Below the pieces are notes generated by a model. It saw only the letters and a program-made list of their open reading frames with translations, was not told the origin of the DNA and ran no database searches. From Symbiodinium natans (taxonomy: Eukaryota > Sar > Dinophyceae > Suessiales > Symbiodiniaceae): 53,362 nucleotides of DNA. The first letter of the stretch is position 1, and each line of letters begins with the position of its first letter. The position numbers and the translations under genes were made by a program. This document shows, piece by piece, positions 9,478-17,846 of the stretch. Location: NCBI GenBank assembly GCA_905221605.1, contig CAJNDS010000900.1, positions 1-53,362 of the forward strand. The letters run 5' to 3'.

Positions 9478-9704
9478 TGGCTGCCACCAAGAAGCCCAGT
9501 GGCTTTCAAGTGTTTAGAGCCTGTGTAGGTTTTTCGGCCCTTCCTGTCCCTGCCGCGAACAGCCGTTTTGTTGGTGCTTTTCTTTTGGTCACCAATCAAT
9601 CTCCCCAAATCCAGAAGGCGGACAAATGGCGACGTTGACCATAATATCGACCGTTTGGGGTTCTCGTGTCCCCAATGTTTCATCCAGAAGCGCTGGACAA
9701 ATAC
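9478..9704 (-). CDS. Methyltransferase-like gene, resolved exon 4
   Basis: The exon begins after an AACTCAG acceptor at 9705 and encodes VFVQRFWMKHWGHENPKRSI, then LWSTSPFVRLLDLGRL, a basic patch RGRDRKGRKTYTGSKHLKAT and a short Gly-rich end. It joins exon 3 without a frame break (NVK to VFVQ). The WMKHWGHENPKRS and GRKTYTGSKHLKATG blocks are hallmark segments of this expanded dinoflagellate family. The donor is probably GTCTTG near 9477; an alternative GT lies 10 nt upstream on the transcript. Confidence 0.8.
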
Positions 9705-9812
9705 CTGAGTTGCAGAGTGTCATGGCTCATACAGTATATGGTCTGGACACGTCAAGCAGAAATTCAGAAAATTAAGCACAATGGATAGAGCAGGGCATGT
9801 TTGACAAGCCAC

Positions 9813-9945
9813 TTTGACATTAGCCGTCTTCAGTACCTTCAGCAACCATTGAAACCGCGGGTAGTAGCCGATCACAGAGCTACCAGGGTTCTCGATGAAG
9901 AAGTTGTGGCCCAAGCAAACCAAAAGGGCCAACAGGAGCATCGCC
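9813..9945 (-). CDS. Methyltransferase-like gene, resolved exon 3
   Basis: The exon runs between a CTGGGCAG acceptor (9946-9953) and a GTGGCT donor (9812). It encodes AMLLLALLVCLGHNFFIENP followed by GSSVIGYYPRFQWLLKVLKT. The hydrophobic stretch is more likely a buried beta-strand/helix of a Rossmann-like core than a membrane span, because FFIENPGSS is the counterpart of the FVLEQP motif of relatives. The 108-nt intron to exon 4 is short and unique in sequence. Confidence 0.8.
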
Positions 9946-10349
9946 CTGCCCAGTTTAGGGTTTATAGGGTCGATAGGGATAGGGTTTATGATACATATAG
10001 GGTGCTCTAAGGGCTTTTCTCTTGCTTCCCCTCGTAGTTGGGACCCCCAGCCCCTACTCTAGAGGGGCAAGGTGAAGGTTTAGGGTTCAGGGTGCCCCTA
10101 TAAACCCTATAAACCCTATAAACCCTAAACCCTAACCCTCCTCCCTTTGTGTACTTATATATATATATATATATATCTGTATATATAACCCTATAAACCC
10201 TATAAACCCTATAAACCCTATTATAAACCCTATAAACCCTAAACCCTATAAACCCTATAAACCCTAATATAGGTTATATAAGGGTTTGTGTGGGTTTAGG
10301 GTAGCCTGGTGCACATGCAAGGAAGAGCTGCGGTTGCTGCTTCTCCTGC
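9946..10349 (-). repeat. GC-AG intron filled with CCCTATAAA/CCCTAAA repeat and (TA)n
   Basis: This 404-nt intron has a GC donor (minus strand AG|GCAGGAG) and a CAG acceptor. It carries telomere-type units in both orientations (10078-10138 and 10187-10300) separated by a (TA)n tract at 10157-10185. The GC donor is supported because only that cut restores the reading frame and gives ...NKATSR-AMLLLALL... Confidence 0.75.
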
Positions 10350-10497
10350 CTGCTGGTTGCCTTGTTCGCGGCTGCGACCGAAGGAGCCGACACATTGCCC
10401 CATGGATTCAACTCGTCTCTTTTGGTCGAACCCCTGCTCATGCTCACGAAGGTACTGCACTCTATGCCCAGCATGGATATAGCTCCAGCAGGGGAGC
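10350..10497 (-). CDS. Methyltransferase-like gene, resolved exon 2
   Basis: The exon encodes SPAGAISMLGIECSTFVSMS followed by RGSTKRDELNPWGN and SAPSVAAANKATSR. The acceptor is TTCTTTCAG at 10498 and the donor is the non-canonical GC at 10349. In C5-cytosine methyltransferases the corresponding region carries the PCQ catalytic motif. Here the spot reads IECSTFVSMSRG, so the canonical Pro-Cys dipeptide is absent. Confidence 0.8.
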
Positions 10498-10596
10498 CTG
10501 AAAGAATCATCATCACGGCCAACCTGAGCACCCCATGACTCCATGTGTATAATAGCAAACTCACACGCGCAGGCGCATGTGCCACGTGTGACTTAC

Positions 10597-10840
10597 AATT
10601 TAAGGTCAGATTCAGGCACGTGAAACCGGCGTTGCCATTGAGCTCGAGGGCCGATTGAGTAGGGTTGTCATCATAGTTTTTGTCAGCTGCAATGGCTCGG
10701 TATCCGACCTTCTGGGCAATGTTTGTGATCCTTGCTCGACCCGCGTAGAGCTCCACAACATCATAATCAAGGGCCGTGAAGGCAGGTTTTGGCTCAACCC
10801 AATAGGCCATCAGCACCACAGCCACAAAGGCCTTCAGGGA
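10597..10840 (-). CDS. Methyltransferase-like gene, exon 1 of the core (ELYAG motif)
   Basis: The exon encodes AYWVEPKPAFTALDYDVVEL followed by YAGRARITNIAQKVGYRAIA and ADKNYDDNPTQSALELNGNAGF. The VVELYAG segment with a downstream acidic residue after a strand (AADKNYD) matches motif I/II of SAM-dependent methyltransferases, close to the LFAG of DNA C5-methyltransferases. The 99-nt intron to exon 2 has GTAAGT and TTCTTTCAG ends and joins in phase 1, giving CS at the junction. Function as an enzyme is uncertain because the PCQ-like motif is lost. Binding of S-adenosylmethionine is an inference. Confidence 0.8.
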
Positions 10841-10909
10841 AGCATCTTTTTGTCTAGTACAACCCTACACTTTGTTATATTTGCCCTCCTTACCAGTTTG
10901 CTGCTGACT

Positions 10910-11300
10910 CAGGTGAGTGCTGCGCTCTGCTCCGAGTCCTTGCCGCACTAATTCAAGCAGGAAGCCTTTGGTACACCCATACTCATCAAGCGTCGCAGAC
11001 ACACGTCGAACTGGGACGGGGATAGCATGGCAGGCCGGTAGCTTTCGATCGGTTGAAAATGGTTGAAACACATGGGGTTTTTGGGCTTGCATCCATGATG
11101 ATTCAGATGGAAGTCTTGTGTGTGTCAGCCCATGAGCAAGAACTGTCTGCGCGAGTCATGCGTTAAGGTTGAGCTGCACAAGTGCGGCCAGCAATTCCGT
11201 CAGTCAGACTTGCAAAGCCCGCCTGCATCCAAGGTGTCCGGGAGACAGCCTCGCCGAGCCAGAAAGGCTTGGCCGGGCTTCATGGTCTGGCCTTAGCAGC
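10910..11300 (-). CDS. Two exons upstream of the methyltransferase-like core
   Basis: At about 11300-11165 a minus-strand frame encodes AKPFWLGEAVSRTPWMQAGF and then ASLTDGIAGRTCAAQ. At about 11050-10910, after a GATCGAAAG acceptor, two frames are open: LPACHAIPVPVRRVSATLDE and YRPAMLSPSQFDVCLRRLMS. The second has the more protein-like composition but I could not fix the phase. Both lie in the expected order upstream of the ELYAG exon. Confidence 0.45.
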
Positions 11301-11309
11301 GGGGAGATT

Positions 11310-11950
11310 GGTGTGGAGAGTGGGGAGGGGGGGTCCCTACACCCTATAAACCCTAAACCCTATAAACCCTATAAACCCTATATTATAAACCCTATAAGCC
11401 CATTATAAACCCTATATAAACCCTAAGGGGGTGGGGGGGAGGGGGGGGGGGGGGGGTGTTGTGCAAGGAAGGGTTGTTGTCTGCCAAAGAGTCATTCTGC
11501 CACGCTTTGCCAGAGGTGTTTTCTGCCAAAATCATTTTGCCTCACTTTGCCTGATCTAGGCTGTTGAGGGGGGGGGGGGTTGGGCTTTGGGGGAGGTGTT
11601 GGGGGGGGGCTGGGGGGGGGGGGTGTGGGGGGTGTGGGGGGTGTGGGGGGGGACAGGCAACGCAGCAAAGATGTCTTACCCGGCAGCTTTCTTTTTCACT
11701 CCCAGAGAGAGAGATCGAGCTCGGAAACTCACTTTCACACGGACCCCACGCTAACCAAAGCATCCGATAATGCGCTTGCGCTCGCACACACAAAAGAAGC
11801 CCCCGAGCATATAAAGCTTGCTGCAGGATCAGTGGCTGCTGCATGTGCGAAAGGCAAGACACGCGTGTGCACCCCTGGACATGGCCTAGCATGTCGTATA
11901 AGACAGATCCATCAATCTGCGCTCACCCGATGGCTCCTCTGGAGTCTCAG
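11310..11950. other. Intron with telomere-like and poly-G repeats
   Basis: This contains CCCTATAAA units (11340-11430), long G-rich runs (11425-11458, 11565-11655) and an imperfect repeat of TCTGCCAAA...CTTTGCC. A short minus-strand coding-like island may exist near 11940-11890. Pro/His-rich open frames over the G runs are simple-sequence artefacts. Confidence 0.55.
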
Positions 11951-11954
11951 CAGG

Positions 11955-12060
11955 TATACTCCTTCGCTGCCTTCGTGGCCACCTTGGGATAGTTCTGGGG
12001 GTTGATGTCCTTGAGCATCGGCTTGGCGTACTTCCAGAAAGAGTCCTGCCAGACTGCAAT
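11955..12060 (-). CDS. Exon with WQDSFWKYAKPML
   Basis: After an AGATTGCAG acceptor at about 12061 the minus strand reads WQDSFWKYAKPMLKDINPQN followed by YPKVATKAAKE, then a GTATAC donor at about 11956. The aromatic/basic helical pattern is a module I recognise from unnamed multicopy dinoflagellate proteins. It directly follows the large basic exon through an intron that is almost pure TTTAGGG. Confidence 0.65.
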
Positions 12061-12076
12061 CTTAGGGTGACTAGCC

Positions 12077-12182
12077 TAGGGTTTAGGGTTTATAGGGTTT
12101 AGGGTTTAGGGTTTAGGGTTTAGGGTTTAGGGTTTAGGGTTTAGGGTTTAGGGTTTAGGGTTTAGGGTTTAGGGTTTAGGGT
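12077..12182 (+). repeat. Perfect TTTAGGG array inside an intron
   Basis: About fifteen near-perfect TTTAGGG units (with one TTTATAGGG) fill the intron between the exon ending near 12195 and the exon starting near 12060. Internal position in a gene excludes a chromosome end. Confidence 0.9.
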
Positions 12183-12194
12183 ATATGCACTTGC

Positions 12195-12839
12195 ACGACG
12201 GTACAGACATTGAACTCTACAATGGTCCTGCTGACTCGCTCCGAAGTCACTCAAGAGGTGCGCGTTGTAAGCATCCCTGATTGCCAACCACTGATTGCAC
12301 CCATCCCCGGGGGGTGGCCTCGCCCTTTTCGCAAAGCTCTTGTTCTCGTCGTCATAGCGAACCCTTTTCTTTGCAGGCTCATCCTTGCTGCTTGGCTTGC
12401 TCTGCTTCGGGGGCTTGCCTTCACCTGCCTTGGGGCTCTTCTTGGCTGGGCTCTTCTTGGCGGGGCCCTTCTTGGGCGGGCTTGTCTTGGGAGGCGTCTC
12501 CAACTCCTCTTGGCCATCCTGCTGCTGCTCCACGTTCTTGGACTTGCCGTTTGGGGTCTCGAGCTCAGACTCAGAGTCTGCAAGCTTCTTGCCATTTTTG
12601 GCCTTGGGCTTGGCTTTGGCGTTGGCTTTCTTGTCTTTGGTACCACCGCCACGGCCCCGCCCAGCTGCCTTCCCACCCCTCCCAGAGTTCTTTGCGCCCT
12701 TTCCTTTTGGCTTGCCACCTCGGCCTCGGCCTCGGCCCGCCTGGCGAGCTGCCGGCCTCTTGCACGCAGGCTTTCCCTCGCCCTCATCATCAAACTCCTC
12801 AATGGCACCTTGGCCGAGATGCCCGTGGCCATGCACATC
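12195..12839 (-). CDS. Large basic exon (Lys/Pro/Gly-rich, histone-tail-like)
   Basis: The exon starts in phase 0 after GCGGTGCAG (12840) and encodes DVHGHGHLGQGAIEEFDDEG, then a KRPAAR patch, RGRG/GRGG blocks, KAKPKAKNGKK and a run of SPPKKGPAKKSPAKKSPKA. It closes with a globular end containing GCNQWLAIRDAYNAHLLSDF. The middle resembles H1-like or HMG-tail low-complexity DNA-binding sequence and nuclear localisation signals. The end is a recognisable dinoflagellate module. The donor is around 12195 just before the telomere-like array. Confidence 0.75.
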
Positions 12840-12894
12840 CTGCACCGCGCTGTGCTGCTCCTATCGGCACGGCTTGCCCTGTCATGGGAAGATC

Positions 12895-12996
12895 ACACAC
12901 AAACACGCGCACACACATATTCTCACTTCCTGTGAATCGACATGCCTCCCCTCTGTTTCTGTTTGTTTGGTTTAATTCTTTCTGTCTTTATATATT

Positions 12997-13060
<64 letters not shown>

Positions 13061-13074
13061 TCCCTTTCTTTCCC

Positions 13075-13173
<99 letters not shown>

Positions 13174-13426
13174 CTCTGTCTCTCTCTCCGTCTCTGTCTC
13201 TGTCTCTCTCTCTGTCTCTGTCTCTGTCTCTGTCTCTGTCTCCCTTATAAACCCTATATACTATAAATCTTCGACAGAGAGAGAGGGAGAGAAAGAGAGA
13301 AAGAGCGAGAGAGAGAGAGGGCAAAAACCAAAAAAGAGAGTGAAAGAGAGAACGAGAGAGGGGGAGAGAGAGAGAGAGACAAAGAGAGAGACACAGAAAC
13401 ACAGAGACAAAGAGAGAGAGGGGCGC
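12895..13426. repeat. (CTTT)n and (CT)n microsatellite in an intron
   Basis: A CTTT tetranucleotide array (12993-13060) grades into a long CT dinucleotide array (13074-13170) with CTGTCT variants to 13240. After a short CCCTATA spacer, an AG-rich segment follows (13273-13425), partly complementary to the first and able to form a large hairpin. It fills the intron between the acidic and basic exons, with a GC donor (CAG|GCGCC) at 13426. Confidence 0.85.
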
Positions 13427-13761
13427 CTGGTAGTCCATGACATCAAAGCCATCCACGCTCTCTGCTGCTTCCTTTGCTTCGACAGGCTCAGATTCGGCTT
13501 CGGGGCATGCGCCCTCCTGGTGCGCTTCTTCGACCTGGTCTTCAACAGCATCAGCCTTGTCGTTGCACTCGGCAGCACCATGGCCATCAGAAATAAGCCC
13601 TGACTCACCAGAAACCTCTTCCTCGGCCGCACTACCATAGCCGTCAGAAAGCGTGGCAGCCTCCTCGGGCTCGTCGTCAGAGATCACCTGAATGTAGCCT
13701 TCGGCATCCAGGTCCGGCAACTCCATAATGTCATGCGGCACGGTGTCGAGGTTGGCAGTAT
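13427..13761 (-). CDS. Acidic exon
   Basis: The exon opens after an AACTAAG acceptor and encodes NTANLDTVPHDIMELPDLDA then EGYIQVISDDEPEEAATLSD and a long Glu/Asp/Ala-rich tail ending VDGFDVMDYQ. It joins the basic exon in phase 0 (DYQ-DVHGHG) using a GC donor. Strongly acidic followed by strongly basic segments suggest a nuclear, chromatin-associated protein (inference). Confidence 0.7.
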
Positions 13762-13769
13762 CTTAGTTG

Positions 13770-14110
13770 GTGTACCGGTTTAGGGTTTATATAGGGTTTA
13801 CAAGAGGGTTGGGTATACCCTATAACCCTAAACCCTTAAATAAGCCCTATATAAACCCAAAACCGTAAACCGCAAACCATTTAGGCAACGTCCATCAGCA
13901 GTGGCGTGTGCAAGACTGAAGTGCTGCGATGATCATGAAATGATTCACCGAGGCACCGATCCCCCGGCCACGGCGTCGATCATCCAAAGCATTCCTGGCA
14001 TCCACATATAGCCCCCTAAACCCTAAACTCTAAACCCTTATAAACCCTTAGAAACCCTTTATAAACCCTAAACCCCAAACCCTAAACCCTATAAACCCTA
14101 AACCCTGACA
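13770..14110. repeat. Telomere-like intron
   Basis: Mixed-orientation TTTAGGG/CCCTAAA units (13779-13880 and 14015-14106) flank about 130 nt of unique sequence. No exon seen. Confidence 0.7.
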
Positions 14111-14159
14111 CAGCACCATACACAGTGGCACACACGCAGCACACCACGGCGTCACTCCA

Positions 14160-15061
14160 TACAGTTTGTGCAGTTGAGAATCTGAAGGATTTCCATTTGC
14201 CAATTGAGGGCTGCCAGCTGGGCATCCACATCCAAGGCTTCCACGGCTGCGCTTCCGCTGGGTGCGCTGCCGCGTGCGCTTGCACTGGGCGCACTTTCAC
14301 TGGGCTCCGCGACAGGCTCCGGCTCTTCATCAGCCGCAGTGGTTTCATCTTCGGGCTCGGGGTCTGCGCTCTCGCCGTCGCCTGCATTTTCACCCCAAGC
14401 CTCCGTCATGGTATCGAACAAGACATGTAGGGCTCGATCCTTATTTTCCAAATTGAACTTGAATGAGTTCCATGCTATGACCGCGCTCACATGGGTGCGA
14501 ACAGAACACGACATCATCAACGTCAGAATTGCTCCGAGCATCTCTCAAGGAAGCAATGGGTGCTTTCCAGCGCCGCATTGCCAGCGTGCTCAAGCGCTTA
14601 ACACCCCAAGCATCAACATACAGAGCAACAGACTTGTGGCTCACCATTGGGTTGAGGAGCTTGTGCAAGCTGTAGACCTGAATCAGAGATGCCAGCTCCC
14701 AATATGATTCAATAGAAACTGATGCATGCAACAGCTGAAGCAATGTTACCGTTAGCAGAGTGGCCTCCTGCTTCAACCAGTCAATGGCCATCGCTTTGCA
14801 TAGAGGTGTTGAAGAGCCCCAGACAGTCAGGGCGATCCGAATGACGGTCACATTCAAACCGAGGGCTTTCAAACTAGCAGCACCTACCAACGTAGGTGAA
14901 GGCCAGCAAAGCAAGTGAGCGCTGTTCGCTCGGAAACATTCCCGAATCTCGCCAGATGCCTCCCACGCCTTGGCCAGTGCATCCATGTCAGGCCACTGCT
15001 GGGATTGGCCCCGGCGCACACGCAGCGCCAGCCCTTCTGCTGCTTCAGCCATGGCCCTCAA
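14160..15061 (-). CDS. Helical exon(s) followed by acidic Ser/Pro segment
   Basis: The first part (15061 to about 14540) is a long helical frame containing LALRVRRGQSQQWPDMDALA, KALGLNVTVIRIALTVWGSS, SYWELASLIQVYSLHKLLNP and YVDAWGVKRLSTLAMRRWKA. The second part (about 14510-14160) is in another frame and contains SAVIAWNSFKFNLENKDRAL followed by an acidic region (GESADPEPEDETTAADEEPE) and a closing helix DAQLAALNWQMEILQILNC. A small intron or a frameshift lies between 14540 and 14460. The leucine-rich helical part is a recurrent dinoflagellate module; function unknown. Confidence 0.65.
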
Positions 15062-15555
15062 GCAGCTCCAGAGAAATACCTGCGGCCCTGAAATCCTGCA
15101 GCGTGGCCCAAGATAAGCTCAGAGTGTGTGTCGACCATATGATGCTCACGCTTGCATGCATCTCAGGGGAGCAGTTAATCCTGAGTCATTGGCCAGCCTT
15201 GTGGCCCCCCCCCAGCAAGAGCTGGAACCCTGCACGCCGGGTCAAGAACTGACTTCCTGCAGACTCTATGGACGTTGAATGGCCTGAATGAAGTTGCCAA
15301 CCCCTGCGCCACCAATTGGACGACCTAGGCACACGGTTGTGTTTTTGGGCCTTGCATCACAGCACTGTAACACTGCACATGAAAGCCAATGAGACCCGAG
15401 CAACTTGTTTAGGCCCCTGCCCTAGCACCTCAAAGAATGACAGGATCAGGAAGCTCAGGAAGATAAGGGCACACCTGCACACAGGAATCGTGGGAACACA
15501 TGTGCACAATGTACCTTATAAGGGGTTTTGCCACCCGCACTGCACGCGCATCCAC

Positions 15556-15800
15556 CTTAAGGGGTTTATAGGGTTTATAGGGTTTATAGGGTTTAGGGTT
15601 GCGCTGCCAAGGCCTCCACTGCAGTGCAGCTCGGCAGCCTGTCGGCGCAAGGCATTGTGAATAACTCGAAATACATGAGATATGGTGCTAACCAGGCCTT
15701 GCATGTCAAAACCACTCCATGGAGAGCACCTGCGCACTGCAGGTTGGTCGTGCAGGTTGGTCGCTGTGTAGCAACATGTTGCACGCACGCATGGGTCTCA
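15556..15800 (-). CDS. Exon upstream of helical module, abutting telomere-like repeat
   Basis: The minus-strand frame reads GFDMQGLVSTISHVFRVIHN then ALRRQAAELHCSGGLGSA and runs into TTTATAGGG-type repeat at about 15600-15556, which must be intron. A second frame over the same bases is also open but less protein-like. Donor and acceptor not fixed. Confidence 0.5.
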
Positions 15801-15889
15801 GGGGGAAAGCAGGCGAATACAATAGTTTCCCCAACTTGAGAAGCGCACTATGCCGGATCCGTACAGTGCCTAGACACTTGCGAAGCTTC

Positions 15890-16480
15890 TGTGTGCTTCC
15901 AGCATAGAAATCTAACCCCCCTTACTACGATGCGATCACTCATGGTCCGCAGGCAGCGGGATCTGGAATGCTTCGGAGCCTGCCGAGCAAGTGCAATCCC
16001 AGCGATGGCAAAAGCAAAGCACACCAGAGAGCAGTGCATGCATATATGTAGAATATATGTTTGTAGAAAGATCCCTGCCGCCTCGGCCACTTTTGAAGAC
16101 GTCGCGAAAGTGTCGGCAGATACCGTTGCTCTTGATGTTCGCCACGACGTCTGCGAGCAACTTGTCAGGCCCTGGTAGCTCCTGCAGGCGGCGTTCTGCG
16201 GACGACCGAAGCAGCACATATATTCAGTGTATAGGTTGACAGGAGATGTCTCCTCCGGGGTCGTGTAGAGAGCCTCGGCAGAGAGATTCCAGAAAGCATT
16301 GGGAAGCGGCACAAGTCCTCCAGGGCTCGGTCCAGACCGTACGGACCGTGCTCAGTCAATGTGCAAGACTTTACTCGCATGCACTGATGCTCATGAATGC
16401 CACGCTGTCCTTCACAGTAGGCTAACTTGAAGCTCTGCACAGAGCACGAAGCCAACACTTTGGCAGCCATGGTTGTTTTA
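15890..16480 (-). CDS. Upstream exons of the large minus-strand gene
   Basis: Three coding-like islands appear. At about 16480-16240 a segment contains VLASCSVQSFKLAYCEGQRG and YGLDRALEDLCRFPMLSGIS. At about 16200-16065 a segment contains RLQELPGPDKLLADVVANIK then SNGICRHFRDVFKSGRGG. At about 16010-15925 a segment contains AIAGIALARQAPKHSRSRCL. A transcript-start or trans-splice acceptor was not identified. Confidence 0.5.
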
Positions 16481-17690
16481 ATTGGTCGTCGAGAGCCTAC
16501 AAAAAGCAAAGGATCTAGCTTGAGCAATCAGCTTCACACAGAAGCTGTAGTGAGCTTTGCATGCTGCAGAGCTGATCAAACACAACTGCCATTGTTCGCA
16601 ACAGTGCTGGGGAGGGCGCACCTGTCGAGGAGATAAAGATGCGCCGAAACACGCCGGGAGCGAACTCAAGCCAGTCACGGCCACATGGCCAGCGGTGTTC
16701 GGCCCAAGAAAGCCCCACAACCACTGTAGCTTAAGCGATCTTATTCCTCACATACGGTTTTGGGATTATTTCGAGCACATGGTTTCAGCAAGGTTATACC
16801 AGGGTCTCCGTTGAGGGATTATATTGGGCAGTCCCCCCCCCCCCCCCCCCCCCCCCCCCTGCATCCCACCCCGCTGCCGCTCCAGACTTCCTCCTCTGCT
16901 TGCATTGAATTCCAAATCACAAGCAGCCCAAAAACCCGCAAAAAACCCTGAAAAGCCAAGAAATGCAATATTACATTTTTTTGGTTTCTCCGGGGTATTA
17001 CCAGAAATCCTGAAACCATAGGTTTTTTCTATAGGGTAGGGTTCTCAAGGCAGGGTTTAAGGAGTGAGGATCGTAGAAATTGCAGAAAGCCGCCTCGTGC
17101 ATGCTGAATGCGGACAAAGTTGTCAAGTTTGGGAAGAGCGAGGTACCAGATGCTGTCGCACTTTTGTGCTGGCGAAGGATTGTGGGGCCCTGCGGTTTAG
17201 GGTGTAGGGTTCAGGGGTTTAGCGTAAGCTTAAGGTGCTTGGGCGAAAAACCCCTCTGCGATCGGATAGACGTGGTACACAGAATACATCAGTAGGGTTC
17301 ATGCTCATTCTTTCCAGTCATATTGTCAACCCCATACCTAAAACCCTAAAACCCATAACGCGAAACCGCCCACATTTTAAGCACCCGCTGCCAAGCACTG
17401 CTGCTTCAAGAGGTATAGAACTGAGGTGAAGGGATGTGACAGGGGAACAAGCTCTGTGCTTGCAGTTTAGGGTTCTCAGAGATCGGACATGCTCTAGCAG
17501 CTTCACCGAGACTTGGAACAGGCTTCGACGAAGCGTAGCTATTCGCACCGGAGGGCTACTTTTCTTAACCCTAAACCCTAAACCCCAAACCCTGCACCTA
17601 AGGTGTGGTCTAAACTTGGCCCGTGTGGGGGGGGGGGGGTCCTCATTGTAAGGCGGCCCCTTTTGTGTTTAGGGTACCCCAAAAGGGACC
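16481..17690. other. Poorly defined region with poly-C and possible upstream exons
   Basis: This contains a poly-C run (16834-16859), scattered telomere-like units and three weak minus-strand coding-like islands (about 17545-17470 with TLRRSLFQVSVKLLEHVRSL; 17295-17240; 17170-17060). I cannot tell whether these are the 5' exons of the large gene or chance open frames. Confidence 0.35.
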
Positions 17691-17691
17691 C

Positions 17692-17846
17692 TACTTGAAG
17701 GTTCATGGGACTTGCGAACCAATTACAACTGCACTTATAACCCTACTTATAATGCCCCTACAGGGCCTTATAGGGGTTATCCCAAATATAAGTAGGGTTC
17801 TAAGTGCAGTTATAATTGGTTAGTAAGTCCCATGAACCTTCAAGTA
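17692..17846. mobile_element. Family A inverted-repeat (introner-like) element, copy 1
   Basis: The ends are TACTTGAAGGTTCATGGGAC and its reverse complement, and the arms stay complementary for about 60 nt with few mismatches around a short loop. The 155-nt unit is therefore a near-complete hairpin. It shares its ends with copies at 20261, 37653 and 38698. There is no open frame. It resembles short non-autonomous terminal-inverted-repeat elements and introners. Confidence 0.8.

Noticed and set aside
12077-12182. True telomere or chromosome end
   Set aside because: The array is flanked on both sides by exons of the same minus-strand gene and orientation flips many times in the window, so it is interstitial.
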